A DNA stretch of 64,000 nt, from the NCBI GenBank assembly GCA_964427505.1, contig CAYRUO010000003.1, positions 186,001 through 250,000 on the forward strand, read 5' to 3'. Below the pieces are notes generated by a model. That model was not told the DNA's origin, did not search any database, and was given only the letters and a program-made list of their open reading frames with translations. This stretch comes from Thermanaerothrix sp034436175 (GTDB lineage Bacteria; Chloroflexota; Anaerolineae; Anaerolineales; Anaerolineaceae). Positions 50,047 to 58,782 of the stretch are shown piece after piece (position 1 is the first letter of the stretch; each line of letters opens with the position of its first letter). A program made the translations under genes and the position numbers.

Positions 50047-51135
50047 ATGGCAAAGATGGATTTTGCAGGTGTTTTAGAAGAGGTGGTGACCCGGGATGAA
50101 TTCCCGCTGGAGAAGGCGCGCGAAGTGCTGAAGGATGAGGTAGTGGCGGTATTAGGGTATGGGGTGCAGGGCATGGCCCAATCCCTCAATATGCGCGATA
50201 ACGGCATCCGGGTCATTGTGGGCGTAAGGCCAGGGGGGCGTTCATGGGAAAAAGCACAGAAAGATGGTTGGGTGCCGGGTGAGACGCTTTTCTCACTCGA
50301 GGAAGCGGCGGAACGGGGTACGGTCATCCAATATCTGGTTTCAGATGCAGCCCAGAAGCAAATGTGGCCGAAAATTGAACCCTGTCTGAAGCCGGGAAAA
50401 GCGCTTTATTTCTCGCATGGTTTTTCAATTGTCTATAAAGATCAAACCGGCGTTGTCCCCCCGCCTTATGTGGATGTCATCATGGTCGCACCCAAAGGAT
50501 CGGGTACCAGCGTGCGAGCAAATTTCCTGGCTGGCAGTGGCATCAATGCGTCCTTCGCGGTAGCACAGGATTATACCGGGCGAGCACGCGAGCGCACGTT
50601 GGCGCTGGGAATCGCCATCGGGTCGGGATACCTCTTCGAAACCACCTTTGAGCATGAGGTGTACAGCGACCTTACCGGCGAGCGGGGGGTATTGATGGGA
50701 GCATTGGCGGGGATCATGGAAGCCCAATATCAGGTGCTGCGTGCTCATGGGCATTCCCCATCGGAAGCCTTCAACGAAACGGTGGAGGAGTTGACCCAAA
50801 GTCTGATTCGCTTGGTGGCTGAGCACGGCATGGATTGGATGTATGCCAATTGCTCCACAACGGCGCAGCGTGGGGCGTTGGACTGGCGCCATGAATTCCG
50901 CCGTGTGACCCTACCGGTGTTTGAACGGCTGTATCAATCGGTGGTTTCGGGAGAAGAGACGCGGATTGTCCTAAAAGCCAATAGCACCCCGGACTACAAG
51001 GAAAAGCTGGAGGCCGAACTGCGTGAAATGCGCGAATCGGAAATGTGGCAAGCGGGGGCTAAGGTACGTGCTCTGCGTCCCGAGAACTGGAAAAAACAGG
51101 AGAAGCAGGTTGAAGCAACCTCAGTAATAGGGTAA
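50047..51135 (+). CDS. ilvC: Ketol-acid reductoisomerase, eukaryote/Bacteroidetes-like sequence type
   Basis: A 362-residue KARI (acetohydroxyacid isomeroreductase) that uses NAD(P)H and magnesium. The cofactor motif is GYGVQG (37-42), and FSHGFS, APKGSGTSVR and the acidic metal sites SDLTGERG and FNETVEE are present. The sequence closely resembles what I recall of the fungal mitochondrial Ilv5 form (RDNG, SWEKAQKDGWVPG, GHSPSEAFNETVEE, PDYKEKLE-type C-terminus) and not the ordinary class I bacterial enzyme. It lies 31 bp after ilvN with GGAGG before the ATG. Confidence 0.93.
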   Translation: MAKMDFAGVLEEVVTRDEFPLEKAREVLKDEVVAVLGYGVQGMAQSLNMRDNGIRVIVGVRPGGRSWEKAQKDGWVPGETLFSLEEAAERGTVIQYLVSDAAQKQMWPKIEPCLKPGKALYFSHGFSIVYKDQTGVVPPPYVDVIMVAPKGSGTSVRANFLAGSGINASFAVAQDYTGRARERTLALGIAIGSGYLFETTFEHEVYSDLTGERGVLMGALAGIMEAQYQVLRAHGHSPSEAFNETVEELTQSLIRLVAEHGMDWMYANCSTTAQRGALDWRHEFRRVTLPVFERLYQSVVSGEETRIVLKANSTPDYKEKLEAELREMRESEMWQAGAKVRALRPENWKKQEKQVEATSVIG

Positions 51136-51150
51136 TGGTGGAGGCACAGA

Positions 51151-52776
51151 ATGAGCGAGGATTATGTTCGTATCTTCGACACGACCTTGCGCGATGGTGA
51201 ACAATCCCCCGGTGCGACCATGACCAGCGCTGAGAAGTTAGAGGTGGCCAGGGCGCTGGCGGCGTTGGGAGTGGACATTATCGAAGCGGGTTTTCCCGCG
51301 GCCTCACCGGATGATCTCGAAGCCGTGCGCCGCATTGCCATCGAGGTGGGTAATACGGACTATAACGGCAAAACGCCTGTGATTTGCGGTCTGGCGCGGG
51401 CTTCGGTCAATGACATAGATAAAGCCTGGGAGGCGGTGCGCCATGCGGCCAAACCCCGCATCCATGTATTTTTAGCCACCTCGGAAATTCACATGAAGTA
51501 TAAACTGCGCATGACGCGCGAACAAGTGGTAGAGCGTGTGCGGGAGATGGTGGCTTATGCGCGTCAATTGTGCGATGATGTCGAGTTCAGCCCTGAAGAC
51601 GCCGGACGGAGCGATCCTGAGTTTCTATATTATGTTCTGGGGGAGGCCATTCGGGCGGGTGCAACCACGCTGAATATACCGGATACGGTAGGCTATACCA
51701 CACCAGAGGAGTTCGGAGCACTGATTGCGGGCATTATTCGCAACACACCGGGCATCGAAAACTGTATTGTATCGGTGCATTGCCACAACGATCTGGGGCT
51801 GGCAACGGCGAACACGCTGGCCGGATTGCGGGCGGGTGCGCGTCAGGCCGAGGTGACCATCAATGGGATTGGTGAACGGGCCGGAAATACGGCCTTAGAA
51901 GAGGTCGTGATGGCACTGTACACCCGGCGGCAGTTCTATAACCTGCGCACCGGTATTGATACTACCCAGATTTACCGGGTGAGCAAATTGGTCAGCAATT
52001 ACACCGGCATCCCGGTTCAGCCTAACAAAGCCATTGTGGGGGCCAATGCCTTTGCCCATGAAGCGGGCATCCATCAGGATGGCATGCTCAAGCACAGCAT
52101 GACGTATGAAATCATTCGACCGGAGACGGTAGGCGTGCCGCAAACCCGGCTGGTCTTGGGCAAGCATTCCGGGCGACATGCTCTGCGCACACGATTGGCT
52201 TCTCTCGGATATCAATTGAACGATCAAGAGTTGGATCAAGTTTTCGAGCGCTTCAAGCATTTGGCAGATCGTAAGAAAGTCATTACCGATGCGGATTTGG
52301 AGGCGCTGATCTCGGATGAACTTTATCAGCCCCGTGAGTTGTTTACTCTAGATGGGCTGCAAGTAACCTGTGGAACGATGGGGATGCCCACGGCGACCGT
52401 GCGTCTGCGTGACCCCGAGGGCAATTTACGGGTGCAGGCGGCCATTGGCACCGGTCCGGTAGATGCCACTTACAAGGCGATTGATGCGATTGTAGGGGCA
52501 TCCAACACGCTGCAGGAATTTGTGATCCACGCCGTCACTGAAGGGATTGATGCGTTGGGTGAGGTCACGGTGCGCATTGAAGCCGGTGAAGGCGTCTTGC
52601 CCTTGGAAGATGAAAACGGTGTGATTGACCATCCCCGCACTTTTGGTGGTTACGGCGCCGATACCGATATTGTGGTAGCCAGCGCTAAAGCCTATCTGGC
52701 GGCCTTGAATAAGTTGCTCGTGGCCAGTGGGCAATATGGTCCGGTCGAAAAACCATCTGCCGAGGCGGTTGGTTAA
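51151..52776 (+). CDS. leuA: 2-isopropylmalate synthase
   Basis: A 541-residue Claisen-condensing enzyme (acetyl-CoA plus 2-ketoisovalerate), first step of leucine synthesis. FDTTLRDGEQSPG (residues 8-20) and VHCHNDLGLATANTLAG are the HMGL-family metal and catalytic motifs. EAGIHQDGMLK, GKHSGRHAL and a C-terminal LeuA allosteric domain (about 390-530) for leucine feedback follow. It starts 15 bp after ilvC. Confidence 0.95.
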   Translation: MSEDYVRIFDTTLRDGEQSPGATMTSAEKLEVARALAALGVDIIEAGFPAASPDDLEAVRRIAIEVGNTDYNGKTPVICGLARASVNDIDKAWEAVRHAAKPRIHVFLATSEIHMKYKLRMTREQVVERVREMVAYARQLCDDVEFSPEDAGRSDPEFLYYVLGEAIRAGATTLNIPDTVGYTTPEEFGALIAGIIRNTPGIENCIVSVHCHNDLGLATANTLAGLRAGARQAEVTINGIGERAGNTALEEVVMALYTRRQFYNLRTGIDTTQIYRVSKLVSNYTGIPVQPNKAIVGANAFAHEAGIHQDGMLKHSMTYEIIRPETVGVPQTRLVLGKHSGRHALRTRLASLGYQLNDQELDQVFERFKHLADRKKVITDADLEALISDELYQPRELFTLDGLQVTCGTMGMPTATVRLRDPEGNLRVQAAIGTGPVDATYKAIDAIVGASNTLQEFVIHAVTEGIDALGEVTVRIEAGEGVLPLEDENGVIDHPRTFGGYGADTDIVVASAKAYLAALNKLLVASGQYGPVEKPSAEAVG

Positions 52777-52807
52777 TCAGAAACTCAAATGCCAAAGGAG
52801 GAGTGAC

Positions 52808-53023
52808 ATGAATCCGCGACGTACAACCTCAGAAAATCCAGGGCCTGTCGGGTATAGCCACTGGTTTGATATGCCTCGCACCATTCCGGGGCGATGGGAT
52901 ATGAGCGCTTATCTCAATCCCCCTCATCCGTTGAACACCATGGCGGATATGAACGGAACAGCCTTTGAACAATCTCAATCCTCGAGCGTGGTAGCCTATG
53001 ATGACTCCGAAAACGTTGTTTGA
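52808..53023 (+). CDS. Unknown 71-residue small protein between leuA and leuC
   Basis: A 71-residue ORF with a very good ribosome binding site, AAAGGAGGAG five bases before ATG. The end overlaps the start of leuC by 23-26 bp in another frame, so leuC, which has no good Shine-Dalgarno of its own, is probably translationally coupled to it. It has no signal peptide or membrane segment. It is rich in Pro, Trp, Asn, Ser and Met (GYSHWFDMPRTIPGRW). I recognise no family. It may be a regulatory or structural subunit, or mainly a coupling cistron. Confidence 0.65.
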   Translation: MNPRRTTSENPGPVGYSHWFDMPRTIPGRWDMSAYLNPPHPLNTMADMNGTAFEQSQSSSVVAYDDSENVV

Positions 53024-54425
53024 AAAAATCTGGGAAAGTCACGTTGTTGTCGAACCCCCGCAATCTCCGGCAGTGCTTTATGTGGATCTCCACTTAATAC
53101 ACGAGGTGACCTCGCCTCAAGCCTTTAGTGGACTGCGCCAGAAAGGGTTACGGGTGCGGCGGCCGGAACGCACTTATGCGACGGTGGATCACGGTGTGCC
53201 GACACTTCCTCCACCGGATGGACGTCCTGAAGGTAGGTTGGCTTATGCTGACGAGCAAAGCCGGAAGCAAATTCGCCAATTAGAAGAGAATTGTCGTGAA
53301 TTCGGTATTCAACTGATGGGCTTAGATAGTCCTTACCAGGGAATTGTCCATGTGGTTGGACCGGAATTGGGGTTGACCCAGCCGGGGATGACAATTGTGT
53401 GTGGTGATAGTCACACTTCCACTCACGGTGCATTTGGGGCTTTGGCATTTGGCATCGGCACAAGTGAGGTGGAACACGTCTTAGCCACCCAATGTTTGCT
53501 CCAGCGCCGTCCTAAAACCTGCTTGGTGTATATGGATGGACTGCCTGGTAAGGGGGTGACCGCAAAGGATATGATCTTAGGTCTGATTGCCCAGATTGGC
53601 ACTGGTGGGGGTACCGGGCATGTGCTGGAATATGCCGGGCCGGCGGTGTGGGCACTTTCGATGGAAGAACGGATGACATTATGCAATATGTCCATCGAGG
53701 CCGGGGCAAGAGCGGGTATGGTGGCGCCGGATGAGGTGACTTTTGAATATCTAGCCGGGCGTCCGTTTGCGCCTCAAGGTGAGGCATGGGAAAAGGCTGT
53801 TGCCCATTGGCGCACACTGCCCAGTGACGAAGGGGCAGTTTATGACAAGGTGGTTACCCTGGATGTCAGTCGCTTGGAGCCAATGATCACTTATGGGACA
53901 AACCCCGGCATGGGAATGCCTATCGGTGGACGGATCCCCGATCCGGCAGAGGTAAAAGATGCTGTGCAGCGCTCAACATTGGAGAAGGCGTTGGCTTATA
54001 TGGGGTTGCGCCCCGGCCAACCCTTGTTAGGTCATCCCGTGGATGTGGTCTTCATCGGCTCGTGCACCAATGGACGGCTGTCAGATTTACGCCAGGCAGC
54101 CAGTTTGCTCAAAGGGAGGAAAGTGGCTTCGAATATACGCGTCTTGGTTGTGCCCGGATCTCAGCAGGTTAAGCGAGCTGCGGAGGCAGAGGGACTCGAC
54201 CGCATCTTTAAAGAAGCCGGCGCTGAATGGCGAGAGCCGGGTTGCTCGATGTGTATTGCCATGAACGGCGATGCGCTTGAGCCCGGCCAATATGCGGTAA
54301 GCACCAGCAATCGCAACTTTGAAGGTCGTCAGGGGCGAGGGGGGCGCACGTTTTTGGCCAGCCCGCTAACCGCCGCGGCGACGGCAATTTACGGTGTTAT
54401 CACCGACCCGCGCACACTGCTTTAG
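52998..54425 (+). CDS. leuC: 3-isopropylmalate dehydratase large subunit
   Basis: A 475-residue aconitase-family protein that isomerises 2- to 3-isopropylmalate with LeuD. Cys ligands of the [4Fe-4S] cluster are in FIGSCTNGRLSDL and GCSMC, with VCGDSHTSTHGAFGALAFGIGTSEVEHV upstream. It starts at ATG 52998 or 53001, inside the end of the 71-residue ORF. The stop overlaps or abuts leuD. Confidence 0.95.
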   Translation: MMTPKTLFEKIWESHVVVEPPQSPAVLYVDLHLIHEVTSPQAFSGLRQKGLRVRRPERTYATVDHGVPTLPPPDGRPEGRLAYADEQSRKQIRQLEENCREFGIQLMGLDSPYQGIVHVVGPELGLTQPGMTIVCGDSHTSTHGAFGALAFGIGTSEVEHVLATQCLLQRRPKTCLVYMDGLPGKGVTAKDMILGLIAQIGTGGGTGHVLEYAGPAVWALSMEERMTLCNMSIEAGARAGMVAPDEVTFEYLAGRPFAPQGEAWEKAVAHWRTLPSDEGAVYDKVVTLDVSRLEPMITYGTNPGMGMPIGGRIPDPAEVKDAVQRSTLEKALAYMGLRPGQPLLGHPVDVVFIGSCTNGRLSDLRQAASLLKGRKVASNIRVLVVPGSQQVKRAAEAEGLDRIFKEAGAEWREPGCSMCIAMNGDALEPGQYAVSTSNRNFEGRQGRGGRTFLASPLTAAATAIYGVITDPRTLL

Positions 54426-54436
54426 TGGAGGCATTT

Positions 54437-55027
54437 ATGGAACCCTTTACGAGGTTGACCTCTCGGGTTGTGGTTTTACCCGTGGACAATATTGACACCG
54501 ATCAGATCATTCCGGCGCGCTTCTTGAAGACTACCGATCGAACCGGTTTAGGGGCAAGCCTCTTTGCGGATTGGCGATACCTTCCCGATGGGCAACCCGA
54601 TCCAACTTTTGTTTTGAATTACCCCCAGAGCCAGGGAGCGCAGGTTTTGCTGGTGGGTGATAACTTTGGGTGCGGATCTTCGCGCGAACATGCGGCTTGG
54701 GCCTTATTAGGGTGGGGCTTTCGGGCTGTTATTTCCACCTCGTTTGCAGATATTTTTCGCAATAATGCCCTGAAGAACGGTTTATTACCGGTGGCAGTCC
54801 CCCCTGAGGTTCACCAAGAACTCGTCCGTCTTTTAGGGCGCGATCCTTCCCAGACCGTAACCATTGATCTTGAAACTCAAACCTTGTATTGGGCGGGTGG
54901 GGAGACCCATTTTCCGGTGGACCCGTTCGCAAAGGATTGCCTGCTACGGGGTGTGGATGAACTTGGATACTTGTTGAGTCTTGAACGTGAGATTGCAGCG
55001 TTTGAAGCCAAGCGGTTTAGCGGGTAG
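54437..55027 (+). CDS. leuD: 3-isopropylmalate dehydratase small subunit
   Basis: A 196-residue swivel domain that completes the LeuCD enzyme. NIDTDQIIPARFLK and NFGCGSSREHAAWALLGWGF are diagnostic. The length matches the bacterial (not the archaeal short) form. ATG 54437 has TGGAGG seven bases upstream. A longer GTG start at 54425 would lie over the leuC stop. Confidence 0.95.
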   Translation: MEPFTRLTSRVVVLPVDNIDTDQIIPARFLKTTDRTGLGASLFADWRYLPDGQPDPTFVLNYPQSQGAQVLLVGDNFGCGSSREHAAWALLGWGFRAVISTSFADIFRNNALKNGLLPVAVPPEVHQELVRLLGRDPSQTVTIDLETQTLYWAGGETHFPVDPFAKDCLLRGVDELGYLLSLEREIAAFEAKRFSG

Positions 55028-55039
55028 GGAGTGATAGCC

Positions 55040-56617
55040 ATGATCCAGATCTATGACACAACCTTACGTGATGGGTCACAGCGGACCGATATCTCGTTTT
55101 CCATTGACGATAAGTTGAATATTGCACGGCGTTTAGATGATCTGGGCGTGGCATTCATTGAGGGGGGCTGGCCCGGATCTAACCCCAAGGATGCCGAGTT
55201 CTTTCGGCGTGCCGCAAATATGGAGTGGCGCTACGCCAAGATTGCGGCTTTTGGCATGACCTGTGCGGCGGAAAAGCGTCCGGATGAGGATGAAAATATT
55301 CGCGCTTTGCTCGAAGCCCAGACACCCTATTGCACCGTGGTGGGCAAATCTTCGCTTCTCCATGTGCATGAGGTGATCCGCACAACGCCGCAAAACAACC
55401 TACGGATGATTGAAGAAAGCGTCGCCTATCTGGTGCAACATGGGCGCGGCGTTATTTATGACGCCGAACATTTTTTTGATGGGTACAAAGAAGATGCTGA
55501 CTATGCCCTGGCGACACTCAAGGCTGCCTTGCGCGGTGGGGCAGAGACGCTGGTTTTGTGTGACACCAATGGGGGAACTCTCCCGTGGGAAGTGGGGGAA
55601 ATCATCCGGGCTGTGCGAAAGCGCTTCCCCGAAGCTCAGTTAGGCATTCACGCCCATAATGATGGCGAATGTGCGGTGGCAAACTCATTGGTCGCCGTGC
55701 GTGAAGGTTGTGTTCAGGTCCAGGGAACGATCAATGGTTATGGCGAACGGTGTGGAAACGCTAATCTGTGCTCTATTATTCCCGATTTGGAATTAAAAAT
55801 GGGCCTAAAGGCTTTGCCGGAGGGACATCTGGTCAAATTGACCGACCTCTCCCATTACGTGGCCGAGGTCGCCAATCTTGCGCCGGATGAACACTTGCCC
55901 TACGTAGGACGAGCGGCATTTGCCCACAAGGGTGGGATTCATGTGGCGGCCATGCGGCGCACCTCTCGCTCGTATCAACACATTGATCCTGAGTTGGTCG
56001 GCAACCGCAGTCGGGTTGTCGTTTCGGAACTCTCGGGGCGCGGCAATTTGCTCAGCAAGGCGGAAGAGTATGGCTTAGATCTGGGTAAGGCATTTGACGT
56101 GGCCTCGGCATTGAAGGACCTGAAGTCCATGGAAGCGCAGGGCTTCTCTTTTGAAGCCGCCGAGGCTTCGGTGGTGATGATGTTGCGGCGGCGCCAGCCG
56201 GAATATCAACCCCCCTTTGAACTGATTGACTTCACGGCCAGTGTTGAACATCGTCAAGGACGTGGGATGATTGCCGAGGCGACCGTCAAGGTTCGTGTGA
56301 ACGGTGAGATTATCCACACTGCCGCGGATGGAAACGGACCGGTGAACGCGCTGGATCGCGCCTTGCGAAAAGCCCTGCGCCCGTTTTACCCCGAGATTGA
56401 TCATTTTCATCTCAAGGACTATAAGGTGCGTATTCTGGACGGGAATCACGGTACCATGGCCACCACGCGGGTACTGATTGATACCAGCAATGGGGTCAGT
56501 CAATGGAGTACGGTAGGTGCATCTACAAACATTATTGAAGCCTCTTGGCTGGCATTGGCCGATGCGGTGGAATATGGACTCTGGGAACTGCGCAGGAGAC
56601 AACGTCATGAAGGCTAA
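55040..56617 (+). CDS. cimA: (R)-citramalate synthase
   Basis: A 525-residue HMGL-family enzyme that condenses acetyl-CoA and pyruvate to citramalate, which gives 2-ketobutyrate for isoleucine without threonine. IYDTTLRDGSQRTDISFS, the GGWPGSNPKD loop and HAHNDGECAVANSL distinguish CimA from LeuA. The C-terminal LeuA-type regulatory domain covers about 390-520. Start at ATG 55040 with GGGAG eight bases upstream. LeuCD and LeuB of the same operon can carry its product on. Confidence 0.92.
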   Translation: MIQIYDTTLRDGSQRTDISFSIDDKLNIARRLDDLGVAFIEGGWPGSNPKDAEFFRRAANMEWRYAKIAAFGMTCAAEKRPDEDENIRALLEAQTPYCTVVGKSSLLHVHEVIRTTPQNNLRMIEESVAYLVQHGRGVIYDAEHFFDGYKEDADYALATLKAALRGGAETLVLCDTNGGTLPWEVGEIIRAVRKRFPEAQLGIHAHNDGECAVANSLVAVREGCVQVQGTINGYGERCGNANLCSIIPDLELKMGLKALPEGHLVKLTDLSHYVAEVANLAPDEHLPYVGRAAFAHKGGIHVAAMRRTSRSYQHIDPELVGNRSRVVVSELSGRGNLLSKAEEYGLDLGKAFDVASALKDLKSMEAQGFSFEAAEASVVMMLRRRQPEYQPPFELIDFTASVEHRQGRGMIAEATVKVRVNGEIIHTAADGNGPVNALDRALRKALRPFYPEIDHFHLKDYKVRILDGNHGTMATTRVLIDTSNGVSQWSTVGASTNIIEASWLALADAVEYGLWELRRRQRHEG

Positions 56618-57668
56618 CATCGTGCTTTTGCCCGGTGACGGCATCGGGCCGGAGGTGGTGGGAGCCGCCGTGCAGGTTTTAGAAGCCGTTGGGCGGCAGT
56701 ATGGCCATAAGTTTGTATTTACAGAATATCCGATTGGGGGAAGTGCTATTGATAAGACCGGACATCCATTGCCCGAAGAGACCTTACAAGCCTGTCGTTC
56801 CGCGGATGCGGTATTGCTGGGGGCGGTAGGTGGGCCAAAATGGGATGACCCGCGTGCGCCGGTTCGTCCAGAACAGGGGCTGCTGGGGTTACGTAAAGGG
56901 TTAGGAGTGTTTGCCAATCTGCGTCCGGTACGAGTTCATCCGGCGCTCATTGAGGCTTCACCTTTGAAACCGGATCGGCTTGTGGGGGTGGATCTGATTG
57001 TCGTCCGCGAACTGACCGGTGGATTGTATTTTGGTCAGCCTAAGATGCGGGAGTGGGTTGGTGGTCAGCAACGGGCGGTGGATACCCTGGAATATACCGA
57101 GAGTGAAATTGAACGCATTGTAGATCTGGCATTTCGTTTAGCGCGCCAACGGCGTAAGAAAGTAAGTTCGGTGGACAAGGCTAATGTACTGGAGTCGTCT
57201 CGCCTATGGCGAGAAGTTGCCAGTCGGGTAGCTCAGCGTTATCCCGATGTGACCTTAGAGCATGTCTTGGTGGACACAGCGGCCATGCGTTTGGTGAACA
57301 CTCCCCAGTCTTTTGATGTGATTGTCACCGAAAACATGTTTGGGGATATTCTTACTGATGAGGCTGCGGTATTGGCCGGTTCAATGGGAATGCTTCCCTC
57401 AGCATCGCTAAATGGTCGGCATGGTGGGTTGTATGAACCCATTCATGGCTCGGCACCGGATATCGCCGGACAGGGAATTGCCAACCCCATTGGGACCATT
57501 TTGAGCGCGGCGATGTTACTGAGATATTCACTAGGGCTGGAGCAGGAAGCGACGACTATTGAGAAAGCGGTGGATCGGGCTATTGCCGATGGCGCGCGCA
57601 CACGGGACTTGGGAGGGGCATTGACCACAACCGCGATGACCCAGGCGATCATCGAGCGGTTAGATTAA
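56607..57668 (+). CDS. leuB: 3-isopropylmalate dehydrogenase
   Basis: A 353-residue beta-decarboxylating dehydrogenase (NAD+, Mg). LLPGDGIGPEVV, VRELTGGLYFGQPK, the catalytic Lys in SSVDKANVLESSRLWREV, and NMFGDILTDEAAVLAGSMGMLPSA are visible. It overlaps the end of cimA by 11 bp, with AGGAG in the cimA coding region before ATG 56607. It probably also acts on the citramalate-derived substrate. Confidence 0.95.
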   Translation: MKANIVLLPGDGIGPEVVGAAVQVLEAVGRQYGHKFVFTEYPIGGSAIDKTGHPLPEETLQACRSADAVLLGAVGGPKWDDPRAPVRPEQGLLGLRKGLGVFANLRPVRVHPALIEASPLKPDRLVGVDLIVVRELTGGLYFGQPKMREWVGGQQRAVDTLEYTESEIERIVDLAFRLARQRRKKVSSVDKANVLESSRLWREVASRVAQRYPDVTLEHVLVDTAAMRLVNTPQSFDVIVTENMFGDILTDEAAVLAGSMGMLPSASLNGRHGGLYEPIHGSAPDIAGQGIANPIGTILSAAMLLRYSLGLEQEATTIEKAVDRAIADGARTRDLGGALTTTAMTQAIIERLD

Positions 57669-57699
57669 ACTTTCCAAATTCCAAAATGGAGGAATCATT

Positions 57700-58620
57700 A
57701 TGGCTGAGTCACGTTATATCTGGTTAGATGGCCAACTTGTGGAATACGAGAAGGCTACGGTGCATTTTCTAAACACAGCGTTACATTATGGTTTGGGGGT
57801 ATTTGAGGGGATTCGTTGTTACAGCACGCAACGCGGGCCAGCAATTTTTCGGTTGAAAGAACATATGACCCGCCTGGTCAACTCGGCAAAGATCCTGGGC
57901 TTCCGCTCATTGCCATTTACTGCCGAGCAATTGGGGGAAGCATGTAAAGAGGTGGTGCGGGCAAATGGATTTCAAGCGTGTTATATTCGTCCTTTGGTAT
58001 TCCATGAAAGTGACAAGCGCGATCTGAACCTGGATAGTGGCATAGCGCGAGTAGGGATTGCGGCCTGGCCTTGGGGGGCCTATTTGGGAGATGAGGCAGA
58101 GGAGAAGGGGGTGCGGATGAATGTCTCATCTTACACACGCCACCATCCTAACGTAATGATGACCAAGGCGAAGGTGACCGGAAATTATGCCAACAGCGTG
58201 CTGGCCAAAACCGAATCGGTGCGGCTAGGTTTTGATGAAGCGGTAATGCTTGACCCCCAGGGGTACGTGGCGGAGTGCACGGGGGAAAATCTCTTCATCG
58301 TTCGGAATGGGGTGATTTATACACCGGGCACCTGGGCGGTTTTAGAAGGAATCACCCGTGATTCATTAATGACCTTGGCAAGAGACCTGGGTTATCAGGT
58401 GGTAGAGACACAGATTAGTCGTGATCATCTTTATATTGCCGATGAAATTTTTGTCTGCGGCACGGCGGCAGAAGTTGTGCCGGTGACCGAGATTGATTTT
58501 CGGGTTATTGGAGATGGAAAGGCCGGTCCGGTGACCCGTGCTCTGGCCAAGGCCTTTCGTGCTGTGGTACAAGGTGAGCATCCGCGATCTGTGGAATGGC
58601 TAAGTTATGTGAATGAGTGA
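57700..58620 (+). CDS. ilvE: Branched-chain amino acid aminotransferase
   Basis: A 306-residue class IV PLP aminotransferase that makes Val, Leu and Ile from their keto acids. Lys158 (KAKVTGNY) is the expected PLP lysine, with ALHYGLGVFEGIR near residue 27, FDEAVMLDPQGYVAECTGEN, and the C-terminal GTAAEVVPVTEID. It closes the ilv-leu operon and is followed by a strong terminator. Confidence 0.95.
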   Translation: MAESRYIWLDGQLVEYEKATVHFLNTALHYGLGVFEGIRCYSTQRGPAIFRLKEHMTRLVNSAKILGFRSLPFTAEQLGEACKEVVRANGFQACYIRPLVFHESDKRDLNLDSGIARVGIAAWPWGAYLGDEAEEKGVRMNVSSYTRHHPNVMMTKAKVTGNYANSVLAKTESVRLGFDEAVMLDPQGYVAECTGENLFIVRNGVIYTPGTWAVLEGITRDSLMTLARDLGYQVVETQISRDHLYIADEIFVCGTAAEVVPVTEIDFRVIGDGKAGPVTRALAKAFRAVVQGEHPRSVEWLSYVNE

Positions 58621-58642
58621 CGTTTGGGTGTTTTTGTGCAGA

Positions 58643-58674
58643 AATAAGGCGCCAAGCAAGGGCGCCTTATTTTG
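58643..58674 (+). terminator. Terminator of ilv-leu operon
   Basis: Perfect 11-bp arms AATAAGGCGCC / GGCGCCTTATT with a 7-nt loop, followed by TTTG, 22 bp after the ilvE stop codon. Confidence 0.9.
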
Positions 58675-58782
58675 TTAATGGCGGTTTTAGCGGGTTTTAA
58701 TCGTTTCTTTACAGAGGTGAGTACTTCGTTTTGTTTACACTGCATTTGGGGATCGTGAGATTAATTGCCTGAAGGAGCAAGC

